NCBI GenBank assembly: GCA_951640165.1
Contig: OX621260.1
Location: 15,766,001-15,830,000, forward strand
Length of the DNA: 64,000 nt
DNA from: Pseudoips prasinana
Lineage: Eukaryota > Arthropoda > Insecta > Lepidoptera > Nolidae
Reading direction: 5' to 3'
Part shown: positions 62,812 to 64,000 of the stretch, one piece after another
How the letters are laid out: each line of letters begins with the position of its first letter
How positions within the stretch are numbered: position 1 is the stretch's first letter
The notes under the pieces: model-generated
Databases searched by the model: none
Seen by the model: the letters and a program-made list of their open reading frames with translations, nothing else
Told to the model about the DNA's origin: nothing
Position numbers and translations under genes: made by a program

Positions 62812-62945
62812 AGCACTAGCACGAGTTACCTCCGTATGAAACGGAAACTTGATTTCGAGCTCACCAAACTCGATGTAGTACGCTCGATCATACCTACAGT
62901 TTCCTTCATAATCGGTACCACAAGTTCATATATCGAGTTATAGTT
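62812..62945. repeat. Possible diverged M2-like palindromic MITE
   Basis: 'cactagcacgagttacctcc' and 'cgatcatacctacagtttcc' resemble M2 (34513), but pairing is weaker. Confidence 0.35.
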
Positions 62946-63044
62946 TATACTATCATAGTTTTCTGTCAGATACGAGTCAGATTCGACGGTCGTATAGATT
63001 CAATGTTTCCAAGTTAAGATCAAATTGACAGAGAAGGGTAAATA

Positions 63045-63180
63045 AATTGAAGATAGGTTCAAATAAAAAATGTTCCGTGTTGTATTTTCATCACAAAGTT
63101 GTCTTTGTTCATGTTATTCAATGAATACAAACAAAAATTCCAGAAAGAAGCTTAACAGTTCCTAGATATCATTCAAAACA
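63045..63180 (+). other. Candidate exon with strong splice donor
   Basis: The sequence ends CAAAACAG|GTAAGTTTT at 63180/63181. A 31-codon frame (ATG at 63070, MFRVVFSSQS) lies within but shows no homology I recognise. Confidence 0.25.
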
Positions 63181-63760
63181 GGTAAGTTTTATTTATATCA
63201 AAATATTTTAGGGTAAGAAATAATTAGAAACGAGAACACTTACACTGTTTTGGCATTTACTGTTTTTATTTTTAGGTTAGAGAAAATAATATTTCAATGA
63301 AATGTAGAATAATGTTTATTATTGAAGAAATCAAAAAGTAAATTCCATTGTGGTAACTCAGTTTTTTATAGTTTAAATATAATCAAGCCAAGGTTACCTT
63401 ATAATCTCTCTTTATGATGAATATCGAATAAATAACAAAGTGACGATAGTTAATTGACTGCAATATAATCAATATTTCTAACGCTCTATAAGTATGACTT
63501 GTTATATCTTAAAAATATGATTGATATCAAAATAATATGAAGGACTGGGAGTATGAAGTAGTTTGTTGATAGGTGGTGTTGCTGCCTGACTACATGGTTT
63601 ATCCATTAGTCACCTTTTACATAATGTTGTGATGTTATAAGGTGGTACTTTTATTCATTAGGTATAGGCCGGAAACAACATTGCTCAGAAGTCAACTATA
63701 TCATCCATTTAAATATAATAATTGTAATTCAACGTTATTGACATATTTTTCTGTTTCAGG

Positions 63761-63805
63761 ATACTTCCACATACGCTGAACTTACAAAATAAATAAAAGC
63801 TTGGT
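63761..63805 (+). other. Candidate terminal exon
   Basis: Acceptor 'tttttctgtttcag' is followed by a 30-bp stretch and AATAAATAAA at about 63789. Could pair with the donor at 63181. Non-coding by eye. Confidence 0.25.
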
Positions 63806-64000
63806 GACACTTTAAATGCATGCATCCTAATAAAATGATGTTATGAAATACTCAAGATTCACTAGTGTTAACAAATAATAAACTGTGAGAATTTGAAAAT
63901 AAATGATGATGCCTATGATGTTTGTTTCATTTCTAATAATATTATATCAACCTTAGTGTTTTATTTTATAAATCAGGTTTTATTTATTATATGAACCATA

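Overview
This window reads as nuclear DNA of an insect, most likely a ditrysian moth or butterfly. It is AT-rich and carries tRNA-derived SINEs, Helitron ends of the 'gcggggcacagctagt' type, RTE/SINE tails made of (ATG)n, R1-clade and CR1/Jockey-like LINEs, and a methuselah-type receptor exon. There is no bacterial, organellar or viral gene layout. Almost everything is transposable element, often nested several layers deep.

Host genes are few. A first coding exon of a methuselah-like GPCR lies on the minus strand (10847-11290) and ends in a clean splice donor; its later exons were not found. A small IFI6/IFI27 (ISG12)-type gene lies on the plus strand (about 46.8-49.8 kb), with a candidate 5' UTR exon, one coding exon (47786-48012) and a short last exon with a polyadenylation signal; both introns are packed with SINE and LINE debris. 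A weak candidate for a short spliced transcript sits at 63.0-63.8 kb.

Layout: 0-1.7 kb, DIRS-like retrotransposon running off the left edge, with gag fused in frame to the RT/RNase H end. 2.6-10.4 kb, Helitron-like elements, SINEs (one built on 5S rRNA) and a 1.36-kb element with long subrepeat-rich terminal inverted repeats. 10.8-11.7 kb, methuselah-like gene start. 13.5-16.7 kb, a hAT transposon with terminal inverted repeats and 8-bp target duplication. 16.8-19.4 kb, 5'-truncated LINE with an uninterrupted 727-codon RT frame. 19.9-21.2 kb, a complete mariner with an open transposase. 23.8-27.7 kb, a 3.9-kb MULE with FLYWCH finger, intron and long perfect TIRs, inserted into a Helitron-like element. 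28-37 kb, MITEs, SINE clusters, a large SINE-derived inverted duplication, LINE C-terminal pieces and an RTE 3' end. 41-42.5 kb, Penelope-like RT split by a palindromic MITE. 46.8-49.8 kb, IFI27-like gene. 52.8-56.1 kb, R1-clade LINE with poly(A) tail, 16-bp target duplication and a 975-codon open frame. 57.8-60.9 kb, LINE fragments and a (TG)n array. 61.0-62.65 kb, P-like element carrying half a THAP finger and an 8-bp target duplication.

The elements do not form one system. They record successive insertions whose order can be read from interruptions, and they pair up as autonomous and parasitic partners (RTE with SINEs sharing its tail). The most unusual recurring signal is a set of near-perfect palindromes with 2-13 nt loops scattered through the window. 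I see no operon, CRISPR array or prokaryotic regulatory element. All identifications come from reading motifs by eye; no database search was possible.
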